Origin: Bacteroidales bacterium
GTDB lineage: Bacteria > Bacteroidota > Bacteroidia > Bacteroidales > P3
NCBI GenBank assembly: GCA_017960605.1
Contig: JAGCYV010000042.1
Span: 1-43,813 of the forward strand
DNA length: 43,813 nucleotides
Direction: 5' to 3'
The translations under genes and the position numbers were made by a program. Below are positions 34,033-41,249 of this stretch, piece after piece (the stretch's first letter is position 1; each line of letters begins with the position of its first letter). A model generated the notes under the pieces. That model was not told the DNA's origin, ran no database searches, and worked only from the letters and a program-made list of their open reading frames with translations.

Positions 34033-34401
34033 ATGAGAGACAAAGGGATAATCTACGAAAAATGTAAGCAGTTTTCGCTTCTGATAATCGAACTCTGTCG
34101 TACATTGGAGAGTAGGAATGAGTTGATTATTTCAAGACAAATAATAAGATCGGCAACCAGTATGGGGGCAAACTACAGCGAGGCTCTTGGAGCTGAAAGT
34201 GATTCCGATTTTATCCACAAAATATCTGTTTCTCTAAAAGAAACCCATGAAACACAATATTGGCTTGACCTACTAAAAGATAGTAACTACATAACTGATG
34301 AGTATTACAATACATTATACAGTTTGTCAGAAGAGATATACAAAATGATGACAGCCTCTGTCATAACAGTAAAAAGAAGACTATCCGCGTCAGCCACTTA
34401 G
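34033..34401 (+). CDS. Four-helix-bundle protein of the S23/23S rRNA intervening-sequence family
   Basis: A 122-residue, almost fully helical protein. The family core is clear: SRQIIRSATSMGANYSEALG, then HKISVSLKETHETQYWLDLL. These proteins are found inside rRNA intervening sequences and, as free genes, scattered in bacterial genomes; their exact function is unsettled. Here the gene stands out from its neighbours by low GC and by flanking inverted TTAGAATTT repeats. That looks like a moved cassette. The ATG at 34033 lies 5 bases after a terminator T-run and I see no promoter between, so it may be silent or expressed by read-through. An upstream ORF start at 33988 would run through the terminator stem and is unlikely. 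Confidence 0.85.
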   Translation: MRDKGIIYEKCKQFSLLIIELCRTLESRNELIISRQIIRSATSMGANYSEALGAESDSDFIHKISVSLKETHETQYWLDLLKDSNYITDEYYNTLYSLSEEIYKMMTASVITVKRRLSASAT

Positions 34402-34504
34402 AATGAATACTTAGAATTTAGAATTTAGTAATTTGACTTAGAAATTAGAATTTAGAAATTAGAAGTTGTAAATAGGACTTAGAAATTAGAATTTAGAAAT
34501 TAGA
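34398..34504. repeat. TTAGAATTTAGAAATT spacer repeat, right of the four-helix gene
   Basis: About 100 bp of TTAGAATTT/TTAGAAATT units directly before era. They are inverted relative to the copy at 33961-33988. Confidence 0.88.
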
Positions 34505-34505
34505 A

Positions 34506-35474
34506 ATGAGAAGTGGCTTTGTAAACATAATAGGCAATCCGAACGTCGGCAAGTCAACACTGATGAACGCCTTGGTGGGTGAGAAACTCAGTATTATTAC
34601 CAGCAAGGCCCAGACCACCCGTAAGCGGGTGATGGGGATTGTAAACGGCCGCACCAGCGAGCGCCATCAAACTTGTTTGGATGGCCGAGCGCCAGAGGCC
34701 GTGGGCGCAGCCAACGGCCGATCTGATGAGGCCAATAGCGATGATTTCCAGATTGTCTATACCGACACCCCCGGCATCGTCAATCCCCACAACAAACTCC
34801 ATGAGCAGATGATGGGCTTCATCGGCACCGCCCTGCAGGATGCCGACCTCTTCCTCCTCGTCACCGAGGTGGGAGAGACCTTCAAGAACCGCCATGTGCT
34901 GGACAAGGTAATCAGCAGCGACGTTCCCGTCATTCTCGTCATCAACAAGATAGACCTCTCCGACCAAGCCACCATACAGGAGAAGATCGCCTACTGGCAG
35001 GCCGAGATACCGCGTGCCGTCATCGTCCCCTGTTCCGCCACCGAGGGTTTCAACGTCGATAAAATCTTCGACCTCATCCTCGAACGCCTGCCCGAGCACC
35101 CCGCCTATTTCCCCACAGACGAGCTCACCGACCGCACCATGCGCTTCTTCGTCAGCGAGATAGTACGCGAAAAGATTCTCCTCTACTACCAGAAAGAGAT
35201 ACCCTACAGCTGTGAGGTGGTCGTCGAGGCCTATGAGGAGAAAGACGGCATCGACAACATCTCGTGCCTCATCTATGTGGAGCGCGAGAGCCAGAAGGCC
35301 ATCCTCATCGGCCATCAAGGCAAGGCCATCAAGAAACTGGGTATCGAGGCCCGCAAGGACATCGAGGAGTTCACCGGCAAACGCTGCTTCCTAAGCCTCC
35401 ACATCAAGGTCCTCAAAGACTGGCGCAACAGCGACCGTGCTCTCAAGAGCTTCGGCTATGCCTTCGAAGATTGA
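34506..35474 (+). CDS. era: GTPase Era, with a 30-residue insertion near the switch region
   Basis: A 322-residue GTPase that binds 16S rRNA and assists 30S maturation. All G motifs are present: GNPNVGKS (G1), TT at 37-38 (G2), DTPG (G3), NKID (G4) and SATEG (G5). The KH RNA-binding domain has LIGHQGKAIKKLG. Residues 49-78 have no counterpart in Era proteins I know: in those, the segment after (I/V)MGI(V/Y)N runs straight into DDFQIVYTDTPG. The insert is GC-rich, unlike era's own context, and is coded by 34650-34739 with internal palindromes. It lies between G2 and G3 and therefore near switch I, so an effect on GTPase cycling is possible. The frame stays open throughout. Confidence 0.95.
   Translation: MRSGFVNIIGNPNVGKSTLMNALVGEKLSIITSKAQTTRKRVMGIVNGRTSERHQTCLDGRAPEAVGAANGRSDEANSDDFQIVYTDTPGIVNPHNKLHEQMMGFIGTALQDADLFLLVTEVGETFKNRHVLDKVISSDVPVILVINKIDLSDQATIQEKIAYWQAEIPRAVIVPCSATEGFNVDKIFDLILERLPEHPAYFPTDELTDRTMRFFVSEIVREKILLYYQKEIPYSCEVVVEAYEEKDGIDNISCLIYVERESQKAILIGHQGKAIKKLGIEARKDIEEFTGKRCFLSLHIKVLKDWRNSDRALKSFGYAFED
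34650..34739. repeat. In-frame palindrome-containing insertion in era
   Basis: Ninety bases (30 codons) absent from typical era. It contains the inverted repeat GCCATCAAAC/GTTTGGATGGC (34663-34685, one-base bulge). The 8-bp word AACGGCCG occurs at 34644-34651 and again at 34713-34720, exactly 69 bp (23 codons) apart, which could be a trace of duplication on insertion. Confidence 0.7.
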
Positions 35475-35496
35475 TTGGCTACAATGACAGATACTT

Positions 35497-35529
35497 ATGC
35501 CCCCGTTCGGGACTCCCGGACGGGGGCAT
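35497..35529. terminator. Strong hairpin between era and the convergent serine dehydratase gene
   Basis: A 10-bp outer stem (ATGCCCCCGT with its complement) and an inner CGGG/CCCG pair form a tight hairpin just after era. There is no T-run, so it may slow or stabilise transcript ends rather than be a simple intrinsic terminator. The remaining gap up to 35720 has a 14-bp palindrome (35652-35665) and no gene. Confidence 0.6.
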
Positions 35530-35720
35530 GTCGTTACCCTCTGGTAGGGCTGGCGGCAGCCTTTACCTATTGCTCCCCTTTTGCTCCCCTTCTGCCATCC
35601 ACGATAGTAACTAGGCACAAACAAGGCTCTCCCTGTATGTTTTATACTATACAACGATATCGTTGCGATAGGGCAGGGGGAGAACCGTCATATACGGAGC
35701 ATTTGGGTGCTGCCGGCCGG

Positions 35721-36926
35721 TCAGTCGTCCAGGGCCAGGCCGCCGAGGGAGGTCTCTTTGTAGAGGCTGGGCAGGTCGTGGCCGGTGAGTTTCATGGTTT
35801 TCACCACTTTGTCGAAGCTGATGATGTGCCGGCCGTCGCTCATCATGGCGTAGATGTTGATGTCGAGTGCGCGGAGGGCGGCCATGGCGTTGCGCTCGAT
35901 GCAGGGTATCTGGACGAGGCCGCACAAGGGGTCGCACGTCAGACCCAGGTTGTGCTCCATGGCCATCTCGGCGGCGTATTCTATCTGCTTGGGGCTGCCG
36001 CCGAAGAGCTGGTTGCTGGCTACGGCGGCCATGACGCAGGCACTGCCCACCTCGGCCTGGCAGCCGGCTTCGGCGCCGCTGATGGTGGCGTTGGTCTTGA
36101 TGACGTTGGCGAAGAGGCCGGCGGTGGCCATGGCCCGCAGTATTTCGCGGTCGCTGAAGCCGTGGTTCTTCTTCAGGTGGTAGAGCACGGCCGGCAGCAC
36201 GCCGCTCGAGCCGCAGGTGGGGGCGGTGACAATCTTGGCGCCGCAGGCATTCTGCTCGCTGGTGGCCAGGGCATAGGCGATGACCAGGGCACGGCTCTGT
36301 AGCGAGGGCTTGAAGCCGCTAGCGCGCACATGATACTGGTGGGCCTTGGAGCGCAGGTGCAGGCCGCCGGCAATGACGCGGTCGTCCTGCAGGCCCTCCT
36401 CGATGGTCTGCTGCATCTGCTGCCACATCTCCTCGAGGTAAAACCAGAGAGAGCCGTCTTCGCATTGTTCCACATACTCCCAGAACGACAATCCTTCTTT
36501 GTCGATATATTCCATGATCTCCTTCATGGTGTTGTGCGGATAGACCTCGCCATCGGGAGTGATGCCCAGCGGCACCTCGCCCTCCTCGGTGGCCAGGTAG
36601 CCGCCGCCGGTGCTATATACCAGCCAGGTGTCGATGGTGGAGCCGTCGGCGTCGAGGGCTTCAAAGAGCATGCCGTTGGTGTGGAACGGTTTGACGATAT
36701 CCGCCCGCCATACAATCTCCACTTCTTTGGGTGCCAGGCCACGGGTGATGGCCATGTCGGTGTGGTGCCCCCGGCCGGTGGCGGCGAGGGAACCGTAGAG
36801 GGTGACGCGGTAGCGCGAGGCGTTCTTGGTGCGCTTGGCAAAGAGGGTGGCGGCACGGTGTGGACCCATGGTGTGGCTGCTGCTGGGACCGTAGCCTATC
36901 TTGTATATCTTCTTGATGGTTTCCAT
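35721..36926 (-). CDS. sdaA: L-serine ammonia-lyase, one-chain iron-sulfur type
   Basis: A 401-residue enzyme that converts L-serine to pyruvate and ammonia using a [4Fe-4S] cluster. Cysteines in VTAPTCGSSGVLPAV and LTCDPLCGLVQIPCIERN are the expected ligands. The N-terminal domain starts GYGPSSSHTMGPHRAA, the family signature. The length matches one-chain Bacteroidales enzymes. It lies 66 bp after the L25 gene, with a GCAA-loop hairpin between them. It is likely a central amino-acid catabolism gene unrelated to the pigment operon. Confidence 0.95.
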   Translation of the reverse strand: METIKKIYKIGYGPSSSHTMGPHRAATLFAKRTKNASRYRVTLYGSLAATGRGHHTDMAITRGLAPKEVEIVWRADIVKPFHTNGMLFEALDADGSTIDTWLVYSTGGGYLATEEGEVPLGITPDGEVYPHNTMKEIMEYIDKEGLSFWEYVEQCEDGSLWFYLEEMWQQMQQTIEEGLQDDRVIAGGLHLRSKAHQYHVRASGFKPSLQSRALVIAYALATSEQNACGAKIVTAPTCGSSGVLPAVLYHLKKNHGFSDREILRAMATAGLFANVIKTNATISGAEAGCQAEVGSACVMAAVASNQLFGGSPKQIEYAAEMAMEHNLGLTCDPLCGLVQIPCIERNAMAALRALDINIYAMMSDGRHIISFDKVVKTMKLTGHDLPSLYKETSLGGLALDD

Positions 36927-36940
36927 TGTCGTTCAATAAT

Positions 36941-36968
36941 AAAGGGCGGGCCGCAAGGCTCGCCCTTT
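36941..36968 (-). terminator. GCAA-loop hairpin between rplY and sdaA
   Basis: Arms AAAGGGCGGGCC (36941-36952) and GGCTCGCCCTTT (36957-36968) pair at 11 of 12 positions around a GCAA loop. The minus strand continues TTTATTATT, a weak U-rich tail, 15 bases before the sdaA start. It could end the rplY transcript or reduce read-through into sdaA. Confidence 0.65.
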
Positions 36969-36992
36969 GGTTTGTCTGTCGTCTGTTGTCGA

Positions 36993-37580
36993 TTACTCGG
37001 CAGCGGCTTCGCCCTCTCCCTCGCCGGCGGTGGCGCTGGCACGGGTGCTGAGGACGTTGACCACCTCGGCGCTCTTCGGGTTGAGGATGGTGTAGTTCTC
37101 ACAGGCGATGTCCTGCACGCGGATGCGCTGATTGACATCGAGGTTGGTGATGTCGAGGAGCACCTCGCTGGGCATGTTGGCAGGAATGGCCTTCACGTTG
37201 AGGCGTTTCTGCTTGTAAGCTAGCTTGCCGCCCTTCATGACACCCTTGCTGGTGCCGGTGGTGTGCACGGGGATGGACATCACGACGGGTTTGTCGTCGG
37301 TCAGCTCGTAGAAGTCGGCGTGATAGACGATCTCGGTCACAGGGTGGAAGTCGATGTCTTTCAGCATGGCCATGTGGTCGGTGCCGTTGATGGTGATTTT
37401 CTGGAAGCAGGGTTCGGGGTTGAACAGAATGCGCTGGAAGGCAGTCTGATCGACGCTGAACAGCATCTGCTCGCCTTTACCGTACATGACACAAGGCACC
37501 TTGGCGTCGCGACGCAGAGCCTTAGCATCCTTTTTCCCTACGTTCTCTCTCAGAGAACCGCTCATTGATACTACTCTCAT
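36993..37580 (-). CDS. rplY: Ribosomal protein bL25 (CTC-type)
   Basis: A 195-residue, long-form L25/TL5 protein that binds 5S rRNA in the large subunit. The N-terminal domain shows GKKDAKALRRDAKVPCVMYG and the later DFHPVTEIVYHADFYEL. A C-terminal acidic tail (GEGEGEAAAE) is present. I chose the ATG at 37580; the longer frame to 37664 runs into spacer repeats. It lies 104 bp after prs on the same strand, as is common in Bacteroidales, where prs and rplY are neighbours. Confidence 0.95.
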   Translation of the reverse strand: MRVVSMSGSLRENVGKKDAKALRRDAKVPCVMYGKGEQMLFSVDQTAFQRILFNPEPCFQKITINGTDHMAMLKDIDFHPVTEIVYHADFYELTDDKPVVMSIPVHTTGTSKGVMKGGKLAYKQKRLNVKAIPANMPSEVLLDITNLDVNQRIRVQDIACENYTILNPKSAEVVNVLSTRASATAGEGEGEAAAE

Positions 37581-37684
37581 TGTTTTAATTGTTTGATTGA
37601 TTAATTGTTTGATTGTTTGAGTATGTTGACTGTCTGACTGCGTAGCACTCAAGCATTCACGCAATCAAACATTCACGCATTCAA
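37581..37684. repeat. CAATCAAAC/TTGTTTGATT spacer repeat between prs and rplY
   Basis: Nearly the whole gap consists of units TTGTTTGATT and, nearer prs, CAATCAAACATTCACGC. The same words appear in frame in the MMPL gene at 18931-18966. No separate rplY promoter is visible, so co-transcription with prs is likely. Confidence 0.85.
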
Positions 37685-38671
37685 TTATTCGTTCATTCTC
37701 TTGATGACACCCTTGCGGTGCAGGGTGGTCTCGTAGAGGTTGTCGAGACTCTCGTAGTTCACCACGCGGCGGATGGCCTCTGCCAGCAGCCAGTCGCAGC
37801 TCAGCACGTGAATCTTGTCCGACGGACGCTTCAGCGGGATGGTGTCGGCCACGACAAGCTCTTCCAGTTCAGAGGCTTCCACCTTCTCGATGGCCTGACC
37901 GCTGAGCACGGGGTGGGTGATCATGGCGCGCACGCTCTTGGCGCCGCTCTCCTTGATGATAGCGGCGGCTTTGCAGATGGTGGTGCCGGTGTCGATGATG
38001 TCGTCCAGCAGGATGACGTGCTTGCCCTCGACGTCGCCGATGAGGCGCATCTCGCCGATTTCGTTGGGCTTGTTGCGGTGCTTATAGCAGATGACGAAGC
38101 TGTTGTTCAGCGTCTTGGCGTAGGTGCCGGCACGCTTGCTGCCACCCATGTCGGGGCTGGCGAACATCACGTCGTCGATGTCGAATTTCTCACGGATGTA
38201 GGGCATGAACAGCGACGAGCCGTAGAGGTGATCGACGGGGATGTTGAAGAATCCCTGGATCTGGTCGGCATGCAGGTCCATCGTGATGACGCGATCGACG
38301 CCGGCCACGCTCAGCATGTCGGCGATGAGCTTCGAAGCGATGGGCACATGCGGTTTGTCCTTGCGGTCCTGACGGGCGAAGCCGTAGTAGGGGATGACGG
38401 CGATGATTTTCTGGGCCGAAGCGCGCTTGGCGGCGTCAATCATCATCAGCAACTCGAACAGGTTGTCCGTGGGCGGGATGGTGCTCTGGATGATGAACAC
38501 GATACCTCCGCGGATGGTGTCCTCGTAGGAGGGTTGAAATTCGCCGTCGGCGTACTGAAAAACGGTTGAATTGCCCAGCGGAATGCCATAGATTTCCGCC
38601 ACGCGACGAGCCAAGTCGGCAGTGGCACGGCCGGCAAAAATAAAGACTTTGTCAGAACGCATGTTGTTCAT
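37685..38671 (-). CDS. prs: Ribose-phosphate pyrophosphokinase
   Basis: A 328-residue PRPP synthetase, which makes phosphoribosyl diphosphate from ribose-5-phosphate and ATP for nucleotide, histidine and NAD synthesis. The signature blocks are YADGEFQPSYEDTIRG, DRKDKPHVPIASKL, MDLHADQIQGFF and the PRPP loop LLDDIIDTGTT. The ATG at 38671 (MNNMRSDKVFIFAG) is chosen; the longer frame runs over the promoter at 38737-38767. It heads the prs-rplY unit. Confidence 0.96.
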   Translation of the reverse strand: MNNMRSDKVFIFAGRATADLARRVAEIYGIPLGNSTVFQYADGEFQPSYEDTIRGGIVFIIQSTIPPTDNLFELLMMIDAAKRASAQKIIAVIPYYGFARQDRKDKPHVPIASKLIADMLSVAGVDRVITMDLHADQIQGFFNIPVDHLYGSSLFMPYIREKFDIDDVMFASPDMGGSKRAGTYAKTLNNSFVICYKHRNKPNEIGEMRLIGDVEGKHVILLDDIIDTGTTICKAAAIIKESGAKSVRAMITHPVLSGQAIEKVEASELEELVVADTIPLKRPSDKIHVLSCDWLLAEAIRRVVNYESLDNLYETTLHRKGVIKRMNE

Positions 38672-38736
38672 TAGTCCGTTGATTGATGGTTTTTTATATT
38701 GTTTTAGGATGAATTTTCCCCGTCTTTTTACGACTG

Positions 38737-38767
38737 CAAAGATACATCTTTTTAGGTGACTGGCAAA
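38737..38767 (-). promoter_or_regulatory. Promoter of prs
   Basis: Minus strand: TTTG (38764-38767), 19-base spacer, TATCTTTG (38737-38744). Both elements match perfectly, 65 bases before the start codon. Confidence 0.88.
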
Positions 38768-38774
38768 AAAAAGT

Positions 38775-38805
38775 TTTGTCATGTCGAAAAATGTGTGTAA
38801 TTTTG
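38775..38805 (+). promoter_or_regulatory. Promoter of tRNA-Leu
   Basis: Plus strand: TTTG (38775-38778), 19-base spacer, TAATTTTG (38798-38805), 26 bases before the tRNA. It is back to back with the prs promoter; the two -33 boxes are 7 bases apart. Confidence 0.88.
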
Positions 38806-38831
38806 CACCCGCTTTCGAAAGAAGAAAGCAT

Positions 38832-38914
38832 GCCCTGGTGGTGGAATGGTAGACACGATAGACTCAAAATCTGTTGCTCGCAAGGGCGTGAGGGTTCAAG
38901 TCCCTCCCGGGGTA
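38832..38914 (+). tRNA. tRNA-Leu (anticodon CAA)
   Basis: An 83-base class II tRNA. The anticodon stem ATAGA/TCTGT encloses CTCAAAA, giving CAA (reads UUG). The long variable arm TGCTCGCAAGGGCG and the T-arm GAGGG-TTCAAGT-CCCTC support leucine. The acceptor stem has G-U pairs at positions 1 and 5, and CCA is not encoded. Confidence 0.94.
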
Positions 38915-38917
38915 CAG

Positions 38918-38947
38918 AAGGCATCTAAACTAACGTAGATGCCTTTT
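38918..38947 (+). terminator. Intrinsic terminator of tRNA-Leu
   Basis: A perfect 10-bp stem (AAGGCATCTA with its complement, loop of 8) followed by TTTTC. It ends 6 bases before the glycosyltransferase start codon. Confidence 0.85.
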
Positions 38948-38953
38948 CTTGTT

Positions 38954-40093
38954 ATGAAAGTGATTATCATCGGACCGGCTTGGCCCTATCGCGGCGGCAT
39001 CGCGGCATTCAGCGAGCGGCTGTCACGCGAATATCAGTCGCAAGGCCATGAGGTGGAACTCATTACCTTCACCTTGCAGTATCCATCCTTCCTCTTCCCG
39101 GGCAAGACGCAATACAGTACCGACCCCGCTCCCGAGGGGCTGGGTATCAGGCGTATGATGAGTTCTGTGAACCCCTTCAGCTGGTTCCGTACAGGCCGCT
39201 ACATCCGCCGTCGGCATCCCGACTTGGTTATCAGCGCTTTTTGGCTGCCTTTCATGGCTCCCTGCCTCGGTACGGTGCTCCGTTTTGCCAAAGCGAAGGG
39301 CATCCGCCGTGTAGGTATCCTGCACAATCTCATCCCCCACGAGCATCGTCCTGGCGACCAACTCTTTGCCCGTTATTTTGTCCGCTCCTGCGACGCCTTT
39401 GTCACCCTCAGCCAGTCGGTGCTCGAGGACATCGACCGTTTCGACCCGCAGCGCAAGCGCCCCCGTTGCTACAGCCCCCATCCGCTCTACGACCACTACG
39501 GCGCCATCCTCTCGCGGCAGGAGGCTTTGCACTTGATCGGACTGCCTGAGGACCAGCGTTATGTGCTCTTCTTCGGCTTCATACGCGAGTACAAGGGCCT
39601 CGACCTGCTGCTCGAGGCGATGGCTGACCCGCGGCTGGAGCCGCTGCGGGTGAAGCTGGTGGTTGCCGGCGAGTTCTACGGTGACCCCAAGCCCTACCAC
39701 GACCGGAATGCCCGCTTGGGACTGGGCGACAGGGTGGTGCTGCACACCGACTTCATCCCCGACAGCGAGGTGAACCGCTATTTCTGTGCCGCCGACCTGG
39801 TGGCTCAGCCCTACAAGAGCGCCACCCAGAGCGGTGTGAGCCAGATCGCCTACTACTTCGAGAAACCCATGCTGGTGACCCGTGTGGGCGGCCTGCCCGA
39901 GATTGTGCCCGACGGCAAGGCCGGCTTCGTGGTGGAACCCCGTCCGCAGGCCATCGCCGACGCCATGGTGCGTTTCTTTGCCGAAGAATGGGCAGAGCGT
40001 CTGGCCGACGGGGTGCGCGACGAGAAGCGCAAGTACGGCTGGGACAAGATGGTCGCCGCCATTGAGGGGCTGCGTCAGCCGCAGCAGTCGTGA
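38954..40093 (+). CDS. Family 4 glycosyltransferase
   Basis: A 379-residue GT-B enzyme that transfers a sugar from a nucleotide donor. The N-terminal domain starts IIGPAWPYRGGIAAF; the C-terminal donor domain has FFGFIREYKGLDLLLEAM and a PYKSATQSGVSQIAYYF motif with an acidic residue set typical of GT4. The acceptor is unknown; lipopolysaccharide or capsule synthesis is likely. The ATG at 38954 is chosen because the earlier one at 38939 lies inside the tRNA-Leu terminator. The leader after the terminator is only 6 bases. Its 3' end overlaps the convergent CDF gene by 19 bp. Confidence 0.9.
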   Translation: MKVIIIGPAWPYRGGIAAFSERLSREYQSQGHEVELITFTLQYPSFLFPGKTQYSTDPAPEGLGIRRMMSSVNPFSWFRTGRYIRRRHPDLVISAFWLPFMAPCLGTVLRFAKAKGIRRVGILHNLIPHEHRPGDQLFARYFVRSCDAFVTLSQSVLEDIDRFDPQRKRPRCYSPHPLYDHYGAILSRQEALHLIGLPEDQRYVLFFGFIREYKGLDLLLEAMADPRLEPLRVKLVVAGEFYGDPKPYHDRNARLGLGDRVVLHTDFIPDSEVNRYFCAADLVAQPYKSATQSGVSQIAYYFEKPMLVTRVGGLPEIVPDGKAGFVVEPRPQAIADAMVRFFAEEWAERLADGVRDEKRKYGWDKMVAAIEGLRQPQQS

Positions 40094-41034
40094 TCGTGGC
40101 AGTGGCTGCTACGCGTTTCCAATTCTAAGGTGCTGTGGTGGATGCCGATACTGTCGAGCATCTCCTTCACTCGGTCGGTCACCTCTTCGAGCATCGTGGC
40201 CTCGGGGATGACAATGTGCGCCGTCAGCGCCGTCTCGGTGGTCGAGATGGCCCAGATGTGCACGTGGTGCACGTTCAGCACCCCCTCTTGTCCCTCAATC
40301 TTCTGCTTGATTTCTTCCACGTCGAACCCTTCGGGTACGGCGTCGGTGCTCATACGCAGGCTCTCGGAGAGCAGCTCCCAGGTGCTGACCAGGATGACCA
40401 CGGCGATGACCAGTCCGATGATGGGGTCGATGACCGTCCAGCCGGTGTAGTGGATGACGATGCCGCTCACCACCACGCCGATGCTCACCAGCGTGTCGGC
40501 CAGCATGTGCAGGAAGGCTCCGCGGGTGTTGATGTCGTGCTGCTGCTGGCGGCTCAGGGCCCAGGCGGTGACGCCGTTGATGACGATGCCCACGGCGGCG
40601 GTCCAGATGATCAGCGTGCCGTTGACCTCGGCGGGGTGGAAGAACTTGTCGATGCTCTCCACCACGATGGCCCCCACGGCCACCAGCAGGATGATGGCGT
40701 TGAGCAGCGAGATGAGCACCGAGGCCTTGCGGTGGCCGTAGGTGAAGCGCTTGGTGGCGTGGGAGGAGGCCAGCTTCAGCGCGATCATGGCCAGCAGCAG
40801 CGAGAAGACGTCGCTGAGGTTGTGGCCCGCGTCGCTGAGCAGGCCGATGCTGTTGCCCACCACCCCCGCCACCGCCTCGACGACGACGAAGGTCAGGTTG
40901 AGCGCTACCGCCACTATATATATAGTGGATAGTTTCTCTATCGCGTGTGCGTGATGGTGATGGTGCAGACCATGGTGGTGTTCGTGCCCGTGGTCGTGGT
41001 GGTGTTCGTGTTCGTGATGATGTTCGTGTGTCAT
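40075..41034 (-). CDS. Cation diffusion facilitator (CzcD/ZitB-like) metal exporter
   Basis: A 319-residue inner-membrane exporter, probably of zinc or cobalt by proton exchange. It has six TM segments. The metal-site motifs are SDAGHNLSD in helix 2 and HMLADTLVS in helix 5. A His-rich N-terminal tail of about 30 residues (HEHHHEHEHHHDHGHEH...) and a short His/Cys-rich C-terminal end (CHDHDCCG) would bind metal. Residues 230-300 are the cytoplasmic ferredoxin-like domain. The ATG at 41034 precedes the His tail. It overlaps the convergent glycosyltransferase by 19 bp at its 3' end. Confidence 0.94.
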   Translation of the reverse strand: MTHEHHHEHEHHHDHGHEHHHGLHHHHHAHAIEKLSTIYIVAVALNLTFVVVEAVAGVVGNSIGLLSDAGHNLSDVFSLLLAMIALKLASSHATKRFTYGHRKASVLISLLNAIILLVAVGAIVVESIDKFFHPAEVNGTLIIWTAAVGIVINGVTAWALSRQQQHDINTRGAFLHMLADTLVSIGVVVSGIVIHYTGWTVIDPIIGLVIAVVILVSTWELLSESLRMSTDAVPEGFDVEEIKQKIEGQEGVLNVHHVHIWAISTTETALTAHIVIPEATMLEEVTDRVKEMLDSIGIHHSTLELETRSSHCHDHDCCG

Positions 41035-41058
41035 GATTTGTTCGTTTTTTTCGATTTG

Positions 41059-41066
41059 CAAAATTA
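41059..41066 (-). promoter_or_regulatory. Candidate -7 element of the CDF gene
   Basis: Minus-strand TAATTTTG matches TAnnTTTG, 25 bases before the start codon. No clear -33. Confidence 0.5.
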
Positions 41067-41114
41067 CGAACTTTCTGTTTAACGGCACCCTCACCATTGT
41101 TGGTGATTAGCCAT

Positions 41115-41188
41115 CACCTCCGTCTCACCTCCGTTTCACCTCCGTTTCACCTCCGTCTCACCTCCGTCCAAAAACGGAGGTGAGACGG
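41115..41188. repeat. Intergenic 11-bp tandem repeat with terminal hairpin
   Basis: Units CACCTCCGTCT/CACCTCCGTTT repeat with an 11-bp period from 41115 to 41168. They end in a hairpin with a 15-bp perfect stem (41153-41167 with 41174-41188, loop CCAAAA). It has the same design as the copy inside the LolA-like gene (15337-15410). It lies between sdhB's end and the CDF gene's start, and may also act as a transcript-end hairpin. Confidence 0.92.
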
Positions 41189-41249
41189 TGAGGCGACGGT
41201 GTTGTGACGGACCGGAACGCAGGGGGATGGCAATTGACAAAGCGGGTTG

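Noticed and set aside
35497-35529. Riboswitch or small RNA in the era-sdaA gap
   Set aside because: Only a simple hairpin and a short palindrome are visible, with no promoter or known aptamer pattern.
38939-38953. Earlier glycosyltransferase start at 38939
   Set aside because: This ATG lies within the stem of the tRNA-Leu terminator; the protein family start is at 38954.
40978-41031. Simple-sequence CAT/CAC tract at the start of the CDF gene as a mobile repeat
   Set aside because: His-rich tails are normal in CDF metal exporters, so this tract is explained by function.
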